64,000 bases of DNA from RPQJ01 sp963846885 (lineage in GTDB: Bacteria > Pseudomonadota > Gammaproteobacteria > Steroidobacterales > Steroidobacteraceae), in assembly GCA_963846885.1 (NCBI GenBank), contig CAWJXS010000023.1:264503-328502 (forward strand), in the 5' to 3' direction. A program made the position numbers and the translations under genes. The stretch's first letter is position 1; each line of letters starts with the position of its first letter. The notes below the pieces were generated by a model that ran no database searches, was not told the DNA's origin, and saw nothing but the letters and a program-made list of their open reading frames with translations. Shown piece after piece: positions 8,694 to 17,464 of this stretch.

Positions 8694-10097
8694 GTGGATT
8701 TTCTTGTCGACAGCGCTGACGCCGCAGTGCCTGCGCACCCACTGACGCTCGTCACGCACGCTGAACTGGCGGGCTGGTTGGCAACCCTGGATGCACCTGC
8801 CCGGGCATGGCTGCAGGCCAATCAGTTCAAGGCCGATCGCCACCAGGTCGTCCTGTTGCCTGCCGCCGATGGCCGCGCGCTCGGCGCCGCCGTCGGCGTG
8901 GGTGCACTGCCCGCGCTCGCGGGGCTCGAACTCTGGCACGCGGCGGGCCTGCCGGAGCGGTTGCCTGCCGCGACCCACTGGCGCGTCACCAACGAACTCA
9001 CGTCCACGGCCGCAACCGCTTTCGCGTTGGGTTGGGCTTACGGCAGCTACCGCTTCGATGCCTACAAGTCGGCGGCCCGACCGGCCGTCGCGCGCGCGCG
9101 GCTGGTCGCCGCACCTGGGGTGGACGTTGCGCACGTGTCGCGGCAGGCAGCGGCGACCGCGCTGGCCCGTGACCTGGTGAATACGCCGGCTTGCGACATG
9201 ACACCCGAACGCCTGGCGGCAGAGGCGATCCGCATCGCGCGTGAGCACGGCGCGGTGCCGCAGGAAATCATCGGCGACGAGCTGCGTCGGGGCTTCCCCG
9301 CGATCCATGCGGTGGGGCAGGCGTCGGCCAGCGCACCGCGTCTCGTCGATTTTGCGTGGGGCGATCCCGCGCATCCCAAGGTGACGCTCGTGGGCAAGGG
9401 CGTGTGCTTCGACACGGGCGGCCTCGACATCAAGCCCTCTGCGGGCATGGCGTTGATGAAAAAGGACATGGGGGGTGCGGCGTGCGTACTCGGCCTGGCG
9501 CAGCTGGTGATGGCATCCCGGCTGCCGGTGCGACTGCGCGTGCTGGTGCCCGCGGTCGAGAACGCGATTGCCGGCAACGCGTATCGCCCAGGCGACGTGA
9601 TCCGCACGCGCAAGGGCCTCACGGTCGAGATCGGCAACACCGATGCCGAAGGCCGGCTCGTCCTCTGTGACGCGCTCGCGCTGGCGGACGACGAACGGCC
9701 GGACCTGCTGATCGACCTCGCGACGCTGACGGGCGCCGCGCGCGTCGCGCTCGGCCCTGAATTGCCCGCGCTGTTCGGTACCCGGCAGCAGACGATCGAC
9801 GATCTCCTGCGACACGGCCGGGAGCAGGCGGACCCGTTGTGGCAGATGCCGCTCTGGAGCGGTTACGACGACGATTTCTCGAGCAAGGTAGCCGACATCA
9901 ATAACGCTTCGGCGTCGGCATTCGCAGGTGCCATCATCGGCGCTCTGTACCTGCGCCGGTTCGTCACGCAGGCACCAGACTGGCTGCACGTCGACCTCTT
10001 TGCGTGGAACCCCAAAGAGCGACCGGGGCGGCCGGTGGGTGCCGAGGCCCATGCCGTGCGTGCCTTGTTCGCGTTGCTGGCCGCGCGTTATGCGTAA
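8694..10097 (+). CDS. M17-family leucyl aminopeptidase
   Basis: This cytosolic dizinc aminopeptidase releases N-terminal residues from peptides. The catalytic domain is complete: VGKGVCFDTGGLDIKP and MKKDMGGAACVLG carry metal ligands and the catalytic Lys, and NTDAEGRL is the family signature. At 467 residues with a short N-terminal domain it resembles the leucyl aminopeptidase-family proteins more than classical PepA. The start codon is GTG. It is divergent from the ilvC-leu operon. The exact substrate preference is not visible. Confidence 0.93.
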   Translation: MDFLVDSADAAVPAHPLTLVTHAELAGWLATLDAPARAWLQANQFKADRHQVVLLPAADGRALGAAVGVGALPALAGLELWHAAGLPERLPAATHWRVTNELTSTAATAFALGWAYGSYRFDAYKSAARPAVARARLVAAPGVDVAHVSRQAAATALARDLVNTPACDMTPERLAAEAIRIAREHGAVPQEIIGDELRRGFPAIHAVGQASASAPRLVDFAWGDPAHPKVTLVGKGVCFDTGGLDIKPSAGMALMKKDMGGAACVLGLAQLVMASRLPVRLRVLVPAVENAIAGNAYRPGDVIRTRKGLTVEIGNTDAEGRLVLCDALALADDERPDLLIDLATLTGAARVALGPELPALFGTRQQTIDDLLRHGREQADPLWQMPLWSGYDDDFSSKVADINNASASAFAGAIIGALYLRRFVTQAPDWLHVDLFAWNPKERPGRPVGAEAHAVRALFALLAARYA

Positions 10098-10112
10098 GCG
10101 GAGCCAGCATCG

Positions 10113-10196
10113 GCGTGCGGGCCGGGTCAGGGGCTTGTCCGGAGCGCGTGTCTGCCTTTCCAAGCGCAGGACAAGCCCCTGACCCGGCCCGCACGC
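10113..10196. repeat. Core-in-hairpin repeat, copy A
   Basis: Two perfect 28-bp inverted arms (10113-10140 and 10169-10196) enclose a 28-base core (10141-10168) containing GCGTGTCTGCCTTTCCAAGCG. The core recurs elsewhere in the window, but the arms are unique to this locus. It fills the gap between the aminopeptidase stop and the next gene, and the right arm ends two bases before that gene's ATG, so the hairpin could affect its translation. Confidence 0.9.
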
Positions 10197-10198
10197 TG

Positions 10199-11455
10199 AT
10201 GGACCTCCGCTACGAGCGGCGTGCCTGGACGCTGATCTACCTGTGCCTCGGCCTCGTCGAGGGAGGCACCGCGGCAGTGATGGTGCGCGCGCTGTTCGGC
10301 GATCAGGCGCCCGCGCTGGCGGTCGACCTCGTGGTGGCCGTCGTCAGTGCCGCGCCAGCTTGGTCGAACCTCGCGAGCATGGCGTATGCGCGTCGGGCCC
10401 AGGGCCAGCGCAAGATCTCATTCCTGTTTCCCCTCCTGCTCGCCCTGGCGGCCTGCGTGGGCGCGCTGGCGCTGGTGCCGAAAAGCGGGGCAGGGCTGTT
10501 GCTGTTCCTGGCCCTGTACGCAGCGGCCCGGCTGCTGTGGGCCGGTGTCGAAACCGTGCGTTCCGTCCTCTGGAGCGTGAATTACCCGGCCCGGCTGCGG
10601 GCGCGCATCACTGGCCGCATCACCGTCAACACGTCGATTGCGCTCGCGATCACGGGCCTCGGCATCGGCTGGCTGCTGGGCCACGACGGACAGTGGTGGC
10701 GACTGGCGATCGTCGCTGGTGCAGGCTGCGGCGTGGCCGGCGCGCTCGCGTTCCGCCAGTTCAAGGTGCGCCGCGAGGACGACCTCCTGGCCGCAGAGCG
10801 CACGCGACTGGAGGAAGGCGCCTCGTTCGGCATCGGCGGCATGCGCGAATTACTCGCCCGCGACGAGCCGTTCAGGCGGTATCAATACGCGATGTCGGTA
10901 TTCGGCGCCGGCATGCTGTCGCTGGTGCCGCTGATGGTGATCTGCCTCGATGACGTGCTGCACCTGCCCGCGCTGTGGCAGGTCCTGGTCATGACTGCAG
11001 TACCCGTGCTGGTGGTGCCTTTCGCAATCCAGCCCTGGGCGCGTTATCTCGACCTGAACCGGGTGGTGGCGTTCCGCTCGGTCCACGGCAAGGTGACGCT
11101 GGTCGCGGTCTCGCTGCTGGTGGCCGCGGTGCTGTTCAATACGCGCTGGCTGCTTGCGCCGGGATCGTTGCTGCTGGGCACGAGCCTTGCGGCAGGCAAC
11201 CTCGGCTGGACGCTGGGCCACAACGACTTCGCGCCGCGCGGCGAGGAGACCCGCTACATGGCGTTGCACGTCACGCTGACCGGGATGCGCGGACTGGTCG
11301 CGCCGCCGCTCACCATCGGCCTCTACCACCTGCTCGACAACGTGCGAACCGGACTCGGTCCGGGCGCGCTGTTGTTGCCGTTGCTGCTCGTTGGCAGCGG
11401 CGCGTATCGGTTCCACACGATGCGACGCGCACAGCTCGCGGCAAACGCGGCGTGA
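10199..11455 (+). CDS. MFS-type membrane transporter
   Basis: This 418-residue inner-membrane protein has about ten to twelve hydrophobic helices separated by short charged loops, consistent with a major facilitator. The start is the first ATG after the inverted repeat; the frame is open farther upstream only because it runs through the repeat arms. No substrate-specific motif was recognised. It lies between the aminopeptidase and ilvD, all rightward, which would allow a role with peptides or amino acids, but that is only context. No convincing ribosome-binding site is visible because the upstream bases are the repeat arm. Confidence 0.75.
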   Translation: MDLRYERRAWTLIYLCLGLVEGGTAAVMVRALFGDQAPALAVDLVVAVVSAAPAWSNLASMAYARRAQGQRKISFLFPLLLALAACVGALALVPKSGAGLLLFLALYAAARLLWAGVETVRSVLWSVNYPARLRARITGRITVNTSIALAITGLGIGWLLGHDGQWWRLAIVAGAGCGVAGALAFRQFKVRREDDLLAAERTRLEEGASFGIGGMRELLARDEPFRRYQYAMSVFGAGMLSLVPLMVICLDDVLHLPALWQVLVMTAVPVLVVPFAIQPWARYLDLNRVVAFRSVHGKVTLVAVSLLVAAVLFNTRWLLAPGSLLLGTSLAAGNLGWTLGHNDFAPRGEETRYMALHVTLTGMRGLVAPPLTIGLYHLLDNVRTGLGPGALLLPLLLVGSGAYRFHTMRRAQLAANAA

Positions 11456-11512
11456 CCGCTGCGCCGCGAGACCGCACAATAACCCTGACCGCAACATGAC
11501 CGGAGCCCTGCG

Positions 11513-13219
11513 ATGAGCCGACGCAAAGTAGACACCCGCCCGTATTCGAAGCTCGTTTTCGACGGCGTCAAGCAGACGGCGAGCAGGGCGATGCTGCGCG
11601 CGGTCGGTTACGTCGATCGCGACTTCAAGAAGCCGCAGGTGGGCATCGCATCGACCTGGAGCAACCTCACTCCCTGCAACATGCACATCGACAAGCTCGC
11701 CGACGCCGTGGCCAAGGGCGCCAACGCGGCCGGCGGCAAGAGCACCACCTTCGGCACCATCACGGTGTCGGACGGCATCTCGATGGGCACGCCGGGCATG
11801 CGCTACTCGCTCGTTTCGCGCGAGGTCATCGCCGACTCGATCGAAACGGTGGTCGGCGCGCAAGGTTTCGACGGCGTGGTGGCGATCGGCGGCTGCGACA
11901 AGAACATGCCCGGCTGCATGATGGCCATCGCCCGGCTCGACCGTCCTGCCGTCTTCGTCTATGGCGGTACGATCCGCCCGGGTGAGAAGAAGCGCGACGT
12001 CGTGTCCGTATTCGAGGCCGTCGGCGCGCATGCGGCGGGCACGATCAGCGACAAGCAGCTCAAGGAAGTCGAACGCACGGCGATTCCAGGCGCAGGAAGC
12101 TGCGGCGGCATGTACACGGCCAACACGATGGCCTCGGCGATCGAGGCACTGGGCATGAGCCTCGGCAACAGCTCCGCGCAGGAAGCGGTGTCGCGCCACA
12201 AGCGTACCGATGCCGAGCAGGCAGGGCGCGCCGTCGTCAACCTGATCAAGCTCGGCATCAAGCCGTCGATGATCCTGACGCGCGCAGCCTTCGAGAACGC
12301 CATCGTCGTGACCATCGCGCTCGGCGGCTCGACCAACGCCGTGTTGCACCTGCTTGCGATCGCGCACGCCGCGGGCGTGCCGTTGGAGCTCGACGATTTC
12401 ACCCGCATCGGCGCGCGCGTGCCGGTGCTGGCCGACCTGCGACCCAGCGGGCGCTATTCGATGTCGGAACTGATCCGCATCGGCGGCATCCAGCCGCTGA
12501 TGAAATCACTGCTCGATGCCGGCATGCTGCACGGCGATTGCCTGACGGTCACCGGCAAGACGCTCGCCCAGAATCTCGCGCGTGTGAAGCCTTATCCAAG
12601 CGACCAGGACATGGTTCGCCCGCTCACCCGGCCCCTGAAGAGCGAAAGCCACCTCGTGGTGCTGTACGGCAATCTCGCCCCCGAGGGCGCGGTGGCCAAG
12701 ATCACGGGCAAGGAGGGGCTCAAGTTCACCGGAACGGCGCGTGTATTCGAAGGCGAGGAGGCCTCGCTGCAGGCGATCCTGGATGGCACGGTGCAGGCGG
12801 GCGATGTGCTCGTCGTTCGCTACGAAGGGCCGCGTGGTGGCCCAGGCATGCGCGAGATGCTGAGTCCGACGGCCGCGATCATGGGCAAGGGCCTCGGCGA
12901 CAAGGTCGCGCTGATCACCGACGGTCGATTCTCTGGCGGCAGCCATGGCTTCGTCGTCGGCCACGTCTCGCCGGAGGCTGCGCTGGGCGGGCCGCTCGCG
13001 CTCGTGCAGGACGGTGACTCCATCAGCATCGACGCTACGAAGAAAGAATTGTCCGTGCACGTCACGCAGGGCGAGCTTGCGCGAAGGCGTGCGGACTGGA
13101 AACCACGCGCGCCTTACGCCACGCGCGGAGTGCTGGCGAAGTACGCCGAACTCGTGAGCAGCGCGTCGCTCGGTGCCGTCACTGATCGTGGTCTGCAGGT
13201 TGCAAAGGGACAGGATTGA
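11513..13219 (+). CDS. ilvD: Dihydroxy-acid dehydratase
   Basis: This enzyme dehydrates dihydroxyisovalerate and dihydroxymethylvalerate to the 2-oxo acids, the step after IlvC in branched-chain synthesis. The protein has 568 residues. Cluster cysteines are visible in TWSNLTPCNMH and in GGCDKNMPGCMMA, followed by GSCGGMYTANTMA. The C-terminal DGRFSGGSHGF block is also typical. These marks place it in the IlvD/Edd family. Members of similar length can act on sugar acids, but the neighbourhood and motifs favour IlvD. Confidence 0.93.
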   Translation: MSRRKVDTRPYSKLVFDGVKQTASRAMLRAVGYVDRDFKKPQVGIASTWSNLTPCNMHIDKLADAVAKGANAAGGKSTTFGTITVSDGISMGTPGMRYSLVSREVIADSIETVVGAQGFDGVVAIGGCDKNMPGCMMAIARLDRPAVFVYGGTIRPGEKKRDVVSVFEAVGAHAAGTISDKQLKEVERTAIPGAGSCGGMYTANTMASAIEALGMSLGNSSAQEAVSRHKRTDAEQAGRAVVNLIKLGIKPSMILTRAAFENAIVVTIALGGSTNAVLHLLAIAHAAGVPLELDDFTRIGARVPVLADLRPSGRYSMSELIRIGGIQPLMKSLLDAGMLHGDCLTVTGKTLAQNLARVKPYPSDQDMVRPLTRPLKSESHLVVLYGNLAPEGAVAKITGKEGLKFTGTARVFEGEEASLQAILDGTVQAGDVLVVRYEGPRGGPGMREMLSPTAAIMGKGLGDKVALITDGRFSGGSHGFVVGHVSPEAALGGPLALVQDGDSISIDATKKELSVHVTQGELARRRADWKPRAPYATRGVLAKYAELVSSASLGAVTDRGLQVAKGQD

Positions 13220-13536
13220 AACGTCTGGCTGTGCGGGAGTGTCGAAGAAGTGTTGTGTTGCGCAACCCGCGTCGGTAAAGTCCGACCGCCGCCAGAAACG
13301 CTCCGGTAGAAGTTGGACCGGAACGGCTTTGTTTCATGTTGCGCTGCAGCATACGACGAGAAGAAAGACGGCAATCGCGTCGATCGAATTGCATGTCCCC
13401 TCAAGGGCCATGCGGCGATCTTCGCGGACTAGCATCAGGGGTTGCGAGGGTGGTGGAGGTCTTGTAGTGTCGGCGGTCCCGGGGAGGGCGCGGCCTGAGG
13501 CCTGATATACCTTGCGCCCACATACGTGGAGGGGAA
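13220..13536 (+). other. Gene-free interval before tonB
   Basis: About 315 bases separate ilvD from tonB. No convincing gene, terminator or Fur-like palindrome was found. A short GGCCTGAGGCC palindrome at about 13492 and an AT-rich GATATAC at about 13503 could belong to the tonB promoter. GGAGG at 13528 is the tonB ribosome-binding site. Confidence 0.5.
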
Positions 13537-14193
13537 GTGGCTTACAGTTATTCGATCGACGATCCGGCAAAAAACAGCAAGCGCACGCTGGCGTTCTTTT
13601 TGGTCGTCGCGATCCATGCATTCTTCTTCTGGGTCCTCGCGTCCGGGCTGGGTGCCAAGATGGTGCAGACCGTCATGGGCCCCGTCGAGACCAAAATCAT
13701 CGAGGAACTCCCCGATGACAACAAGGAACCGCCACCCCCGCCGCCTGACATCGAGCAGCCGCCGCCTTACGTGCCGCCGCCCGAAGTGTCGGTCGACCTC
13801 TCCATGGACACGGGTCCGACCACCGCGATTTCGAACGCGACGTCTGAGCGTCCGGTAGCGGCGCCGCCGCCGGCTGCGCCGAAGCCGGTCGAGCGCGCCG
13901 TCGTCAAGACTCCGCCGTCGACGTCTGGCAAGGGCGCACGCACCTCGCTGCCTGAATATCCGCCGGCGTCGCGTCGCGCAGGCGAGGCGGGCACCGTGCA
14001 GCTGCGCTGCTTCGTCCAGGACTCCGGCAAGTGCACAGAAGTCACCGTCGTCAAGAGCAGCGGCTTCGAGAAGCTCGATGAAGCTGCCGTGAAGGAAGTA
14101 CAGCGCAACTGGAAGTTCGTTCCCGGCAAGGAAGATGGCAAGCCCGTCGCCATGTGGCACACGTTCGCCGTCACTTTCCGCCTCACCGATTGA
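13537..14193 (+). CDS. tonB: Energy transducer TonB
   Basis: TonB couples the proton-motive force, through ExbB/ExbD, to outer-membrane receptors. The 218-residue protein has one N-terminal transmembrane helix at about residues 18-38. A proline-rich periplasmic spacer follows (EPPPPPPDIEQPPPYVPPP), and then a C-terminal TonB domain containing LPEYPPASRRAGEAGTVQLR and a terminal beta-strand. The start is GTG with GGAGG five bases upstream. The order tonB-exbB-exbD-exbD matches the Xanthomonas arrangement. Confidence 0.93.
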   Translation: MAYSYSIDDPAKNSKRTLAFFLVVAIHAFFFWVLASGLGAKMVQTVMGPVETKIIEELPDDNKEPPPPPPDIEQPPPYVPPPEVSVDLSMDTGPTTAISNATSERPVAAPPPAAPKPVERAVVKTPPSTSGKGARTSLPEYPPASRRAGEAGTVQLRCFVQDSGKCTEVTVVKSSGFEKLDEAAVKEVQRNWKFVPGKEDGKPVAMWHTFAVTFRLTD

Positions 14194-14314
14194 TCCGTCT
14201 GTATTGACCAGCAACCGCACCTTACGTCGTATTACTAGTAGAAACAGTCACAGGAACCGATCTCAATGGCCACCGAAAGCGTAACCGTCGATAACCCCTA
14301 CGGAATCCAGCGCA

Positions 14315-14995
14315 TTGTGGGCACAGGGCGACTACGTCGCGAAGGGCGTATTGGTCCTCCTCGTCCTGATGTCGGCCTATTCGTGGTTCATCATCTTCAC
14401 GAAGTGGTGGGAACAGCGCCGTCTGCTGTCCCAGGCCCACGAAGCCGAGAAGAATTTCTGGGCGGCCGACAACATCAAGACCGGCCTCAACAAGCTGTCT
14501 GGCAAGGCCAACATCTTCAAGGGCATGGCTGCCGAAGCCATCGACGCCGCCGAGCACCATGACGAGCGCCTCACGCAGCAGGTCCCGCTCCACGAGTGGA
14601 TCGACAACGTGCTTGCGCGCGCCACGGCCCGCATCAACAGCGCGCTGTCCACCCAGCTGCCGTTCCTGGCAACCACCGGTTCGACGGCGCCGTTCATCGG
14701 CCTGTTCGGCACGGTGTGGGGCATCTACCACGCGCTCGTCGCCATCGGCGTGGCCGGCCAGGCCTCGATCGACAAGGTCGCGGGTCCCGTCGGCGAAGCC
14801 CTGATCATGACGGCCATCGGCCTCGCGGTCGCAGTGCCCGCGGTGCTCGGCTACAACTTCCTGCTCGGCCGCAACAAGCAGATCATGGAACGCGTCAAGC
14901 TCTTCTCGAACGACCTCGAGCAGGTGATCGTCAGCGGTTCGCGCATCGAAGGCGCGGGCGCCAAGGTCATCTCCGGCGGTTCGGCCAAGAAGTAA
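14315..14995 (+). CDS. exbB: Biopolymer transport protein ExbB (N-terminus frameshifted)
   Basis: ExbB is the multi-helix stator protein of the TonB system. The helices VLVLLVLMSAYSWFIIFTK, FLATTGSTAPFIGLFGTVWG and the following ALIMTAIGLAVAVPAVLGY are characteristic. As read, this frame begins at a TTG. The natural N-terminus, however, appears to start at ATG 14266 in the neighbouring frame (MATESVTVDNPYGIQRI). Removing one G from the GGG at 14319-14321 joins the two into a continuous protein of about 243 residues. Either the extra G is an assembly error, or translation starts at the TTG, or the gene is mildly damaged. The membrane domains are intact. Confidence 0.88.
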   Translation: MWAQGDYVAKGVLVLLVLMSAYSWFIIFTKWWEQRRLLSQAHEAEKNFWAADNIKTGLNKLSGKANIFKGMAAEAIDAAEHHDERLTQQVPLHEWIDNVLARATARINSALSTQLPFLATTGSTAPFIGLFGTVWGIYHALVAIGVAGQASIDKVAGPVGEALIMTAIGLAVAVPAVLGYNFLLGRNKQIMERVKLFSNDLEQVIVSGSRIEGAGAKVISGGSAKK

Positions 14996-15037
14996 TCAGG
15001 CGCCAGCCTGTTCCAATAGCGCGGAGACAGACCGACC

Positions 15038-15475
15038 ATGGGCATGAAGGTATCTGCAGGCGACTCGGAGATCGACGAGAAGCCGATGTCTGAAATCAAC
15101 ACCACGCCCCTCGTGGACGTGATGCTGGTCATGCTCATCATCTTCCTGATCACCATCCCGGTGATCACGCAGTCGGTGAAGGTCGAGTTGCCGAAGGCGG
15201 CGAACATTCCGACGGCGACGAAGCCCGAGAACATCAACATTGCGGTTGACTCGCAGGGCAACGTCTTCTGGAACACGTCGATGGTGCCCACGCAGGAAGC
15301 GCTGCTCGATCGCCTGAAGACGGTCGCAGTGCTCGATCCGCAGCCCGAGGTCCACGTTCGTGGCGACCGCGCCACGGCATACGAGCACATCGGCCGGGTA
15401 ATGGTGCTGGCCCAGCGGGCCGGCATCCAGAAAATCGGCTTCATCACCGAGCCCGACCGCGCCCTCGCGCGCTGA
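15038..15475 (+). CDS. exbD1: Biopolymer transport protein ExbD (first copy)
   Basis: This 145-residue ExbD has one transmembrane helix (VMLVMLIIFLITIPVIT) and a periplasmic domain. The conserved helix Asp, in TPLVDVMLVMLI, is the residue used for proton coupling. It follows exbB by 42 bases and precedes the second exbD by 22. Two ExbD subunits in tandem are known from Xanthomonas campestris, where the second has a special role in iron or plant-signal uptake. That role is not inferable here. Confidence 0.93.
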   Translation: MGMKVSAGDSEIDEKPMSEINTTPLVDVMLVMLIIFLITIPVITQSVKVELPKAANIPTATKPENINIAVDSQGNVFWNTSMVPTQEALLDRLKTVAVLDPQPEVHVRGDRATAYEHIGRVMVLAQRAGIQKIGFITEPDRALAR

Positions 15476-15497
15476 TCGCCACGCAGGAGTCTGACGC

Positions 15498-15914
15498 ATG
15501 AGCATGAGTATTGGTGGCGGCGGCGAAGACGAGCCGATGATGGAAATGAACATGACGCCGTTGATCGACGTCCTGCTCGTTCTCCTCGTGATGTTCATCA
15601 TCACCATCCCGGTAATGACGCACGCCGTGAAGTTGGACATGCCGCGTCCGACCAACGCGCCGAAGTTGGCCGAACCCGTGGTGATCCAGCTGGAGATCGA
15701 TTTCGACGGCACCGTGCTGTGGAACGGTACGGCCGTCACGGTGGACGACCTCGACACTTACTTCCGTCGTGAGGCAGCAAACGACCCGCAGCCCGAGCTG
15801 CACATTCGCCCGAACAAGCGCGCGTCGTACGACGTCGTCGCGCGCGTGCTGGCGGCGGCGCAGCGCAATGGCCTGCTGAAGATCGGTTTCGTCGGCAACG
15901 AGCAGTTCATGTAA
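15498..15914 (+). CDS. exbD2: Biopolymer transport protein ExbD (second copy)
   Basis: This second ExbD paralogue of 138 residues shares the MNMTPLIDVLLVLLVMFIITIPVMTH helix region with its neighbour, including the key Asp. Its periplasmic half is diverged: KLDMPRPTNAPKL replaces KVELPKAANIPTA. It is the last gene of the TonB cluster and is followed by a hairpin. Confidence 0.93.
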   Translation: MSMSIGGGGEDEPMMEMNMTPLIDVLLVLLVMFIITIPVMTHAVKLDMPRPTNAPKLAEPVVIQLEIDFDGTVLWNGTAVTVDDLDTYFRREAANDPQPELHIRPNKRASYDVVARVLAAAQRNGLLKIGFVGNEQFM

Positions 15915-15970
15915 TCAGAGCGTTGCCAACACCGGCCTGGCGGTGGCAGGTGCTGGCATCGGATCAATAA

Positions 15971-16007
15971 AAGGGGGCTGCCGGAGTGAATAGCTCCGGC
16001 GGCTCTT
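15971..16007 (+). terminator. Likely terminator after exbD2
   Basis: A stem GCCGGAG/CTCCGGC with a seven-base loop (15980-16000) is extended by AAAGGGGGCT/GGCTCTTT flanks and followed by a T-containing tract. It lies between exbD2 and the TPR gene. The weak U tract makes it either a partial terminator or one end of an operon. Confidence 0.5.
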
Positions 16008-16047
16008 TCCTTGTCAGCGGGGCGTGAAAGTCCCAGTGAGGAATTCG

Positions 16048-17265
16048 ATGAGCAAGGCGAGTTTTGTTCTCACCGGCGCGCTCGCAATCGCGGGTTGGGT
16101 TGGCGTGGCGGGCACGATGCTGATGATGCCGGCTACGGCCGAAGCACAGCAGAAGGTCAGTCAGAAGGTCGGCGTGCCGCTCAAGGCGGCGCAGGACAGC
16201 ATCTCCAAGAAGAAGTGGGATGCAGCGCTTGCCAAGATCAAGGAAGCGGACGCGGCCCCGGGCAAGACGGCCTTCGACCAGTACAAGATCAACGAGATGC
16301 TGTGGTACGTGTACCTGCAGCAGGGCCGCAACGCAGACGCGGCACGCGTGCTCGAAGGGCAGATCGCGTCTGGCCAGATGCCGGCCGGTGAAAAGGTTCA
16401 GCGCACCAAGACACTGGCGCAGCTGTATGCCCGTGCAGGCAGCTACGGCAAGGCCGCTTCCACGGCTCAGCAGTACCTGAAGTCCGTTCCGGGCGACAAG
16501 GACATGCAGCTGTTGGTCGCCAATGCGTATTACCAGCAGAAGGACTACAAGGGCGCGATTGCCGCGGCCGAGCGCGTGATGAAGGGCGGCGGCACGCCGA
16601 GCCAGGACCTGCTGCAGCTGTTGCTGCGGTCCAATTACGAACTCGGCGACTCGGCCGGCACGGCCAAGGCGCTCGACCAGTTGCTCAAGTACTACCCGTC
16701 GACGGACACGTGGGAGCGCGTGCTCGACGGTTACATGAAGACGACGAAGCACGACCACGCCCTGATGGCGCTGTATCGCCTCGCCGAGGACGTCGGCGCG
16801 CTCAAGACGGCGCGGCAGTACACCGACCTGACGCAGGCCCTGGTCATCGGCGGATTCGGCCAGGAAGCCGAGCGCGTCATGAACAAAGGCATCTCGACCA
16901 ACGTGTTTGCCGGCGAAGAGCTGACGCGCGCCAAGCGCACGCTGGACGCAGCCAAGCGCCGTGGCGATGTCGAGCGGCAGGCCCTGCCGAAGGCGGCAGC
17001 CACGCTCGCAGCGGCCAAGACCGGCGACGAGATGGTCAAGGTTGCCGAGATGTACTTCAGCGCCGGTGACTACACCAACGCCGCTGCGGCCTTGCAGAAG
17101 GCCATCGCCAAGGGCGGCGTCACCGACCTGGACAACGCCGAGATGCTGTTGGGCATCGCGTTGAAGCGCAAGGGTGACAAGGCGGGCGCGGCGAAGGCGT
17201 TCGATCTGGTCAAGGAACCGAAATTCGCTGAGATCGCGAAGCTCTGGAAGATCGCAGCGCGCTGA
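16048..17265 (+). CDS. Exported tetratricopeptide-repeat protein
   Basis: This is a protein of about 405 residues. An N-terminal signal peptide (helix VLTGALAIAGWVGVAGTMLM, cleavage near ATAEA) is followed by a mostly helical region. It has TPR-like repeats such as YYQQKDYKGAIAAAERVM and MYFSAGDYTNAAAALQKAI. GAGG six bases upstream selects the ATG at 16048 over an in-frame GTG at 16024. It follows tonB-exbBD. TPR proteins associated with TonB systems are known in other Gammaproteobacteria, so a periplasmic accessory role is plausible but unproven. A paralogue lies at 18507-19793 on the opposite strand. Confidence 0.85.
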   Translation: MSKASFVLTGALAIAGWVGVAGTMLMMPATAEAQQKVSQKVGVPLKAAQDSISKKKWDAALAKIKEADAAPGKTAFDQYKINEMLWYVYLQQGRNADAARVLEGQIASGQMPAGEKVQRTKTLAQLYARAGSYGKAASTAQQYLKSVPGDKDMQLLVANAYYQQKDYKGAIAAAERVMKGGGTPSQDLLQLLLRSNYELGDSAGTAKALDQLLKYYPSTDTWERVLDGYMKTTKHDHALMALYRLAEDVGALKTARQYTDLTQALVIGGFGQEAERVMNKGISTNVFAGEELTRAKRTLDAAKRRGDVERQALPKAAATLAAAKTGDEMVKVAEMYFSAGDYTNAAAALQKAIAKGGVTDLDNAEMLLGIALKRKGDKAGAAKAFDLVKEPKFAEIAKLWKIAAR

Positions 17266-17303
17266 GGCTTGTTCAGGTCCGTCGTTCAACGGGCTGCTTG
17301 AAT

Positions 17304-17344
17304 CAAACAGGGGCGGGGACGCAAGTCGCCGCCCCTTTTGTTTG
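17304..17344 (+). terminator. Intrinsic terminator after the TPR gene
   Basis: The stem GGGGCGG/CCGCCCC (17310-17335) is followed by TTTTGTTTG and flanked on the left by CAAACA. The hairpin can therefore extend and may act in both directions. It sits about 40 bases beyond the TPR stop codon. Confidence 0.8.
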
Positions 17345-17464
17345 TCACGCCATTGCAACCGCGTGGTCAATGGTGGCCTGTGCTGTAATCGATGGCTGCG
17401 ACGGCCAGGGCGGCGGTCAGTCGCGATTGGGTCAAATAGAGTCGGGCGTCAGGGGGAAAGCGGC

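Noticed and set aside
10004..10198. N-terminal extension of the MFS protein through the inverted repeat.
   Set aside because: The extra residues are translated repeat arms and loop, with no similarity expected in homologues.
10850..12367. A long open frame antisense to the MFS gene and ilvD (505 codons, minus strand).
   Set aside because: It has low-complexity Arg/His-rich content and no family motif, and it lies opposite a clear IlvD. Strong GC bias at third codon positions keeps the opposite frame open.
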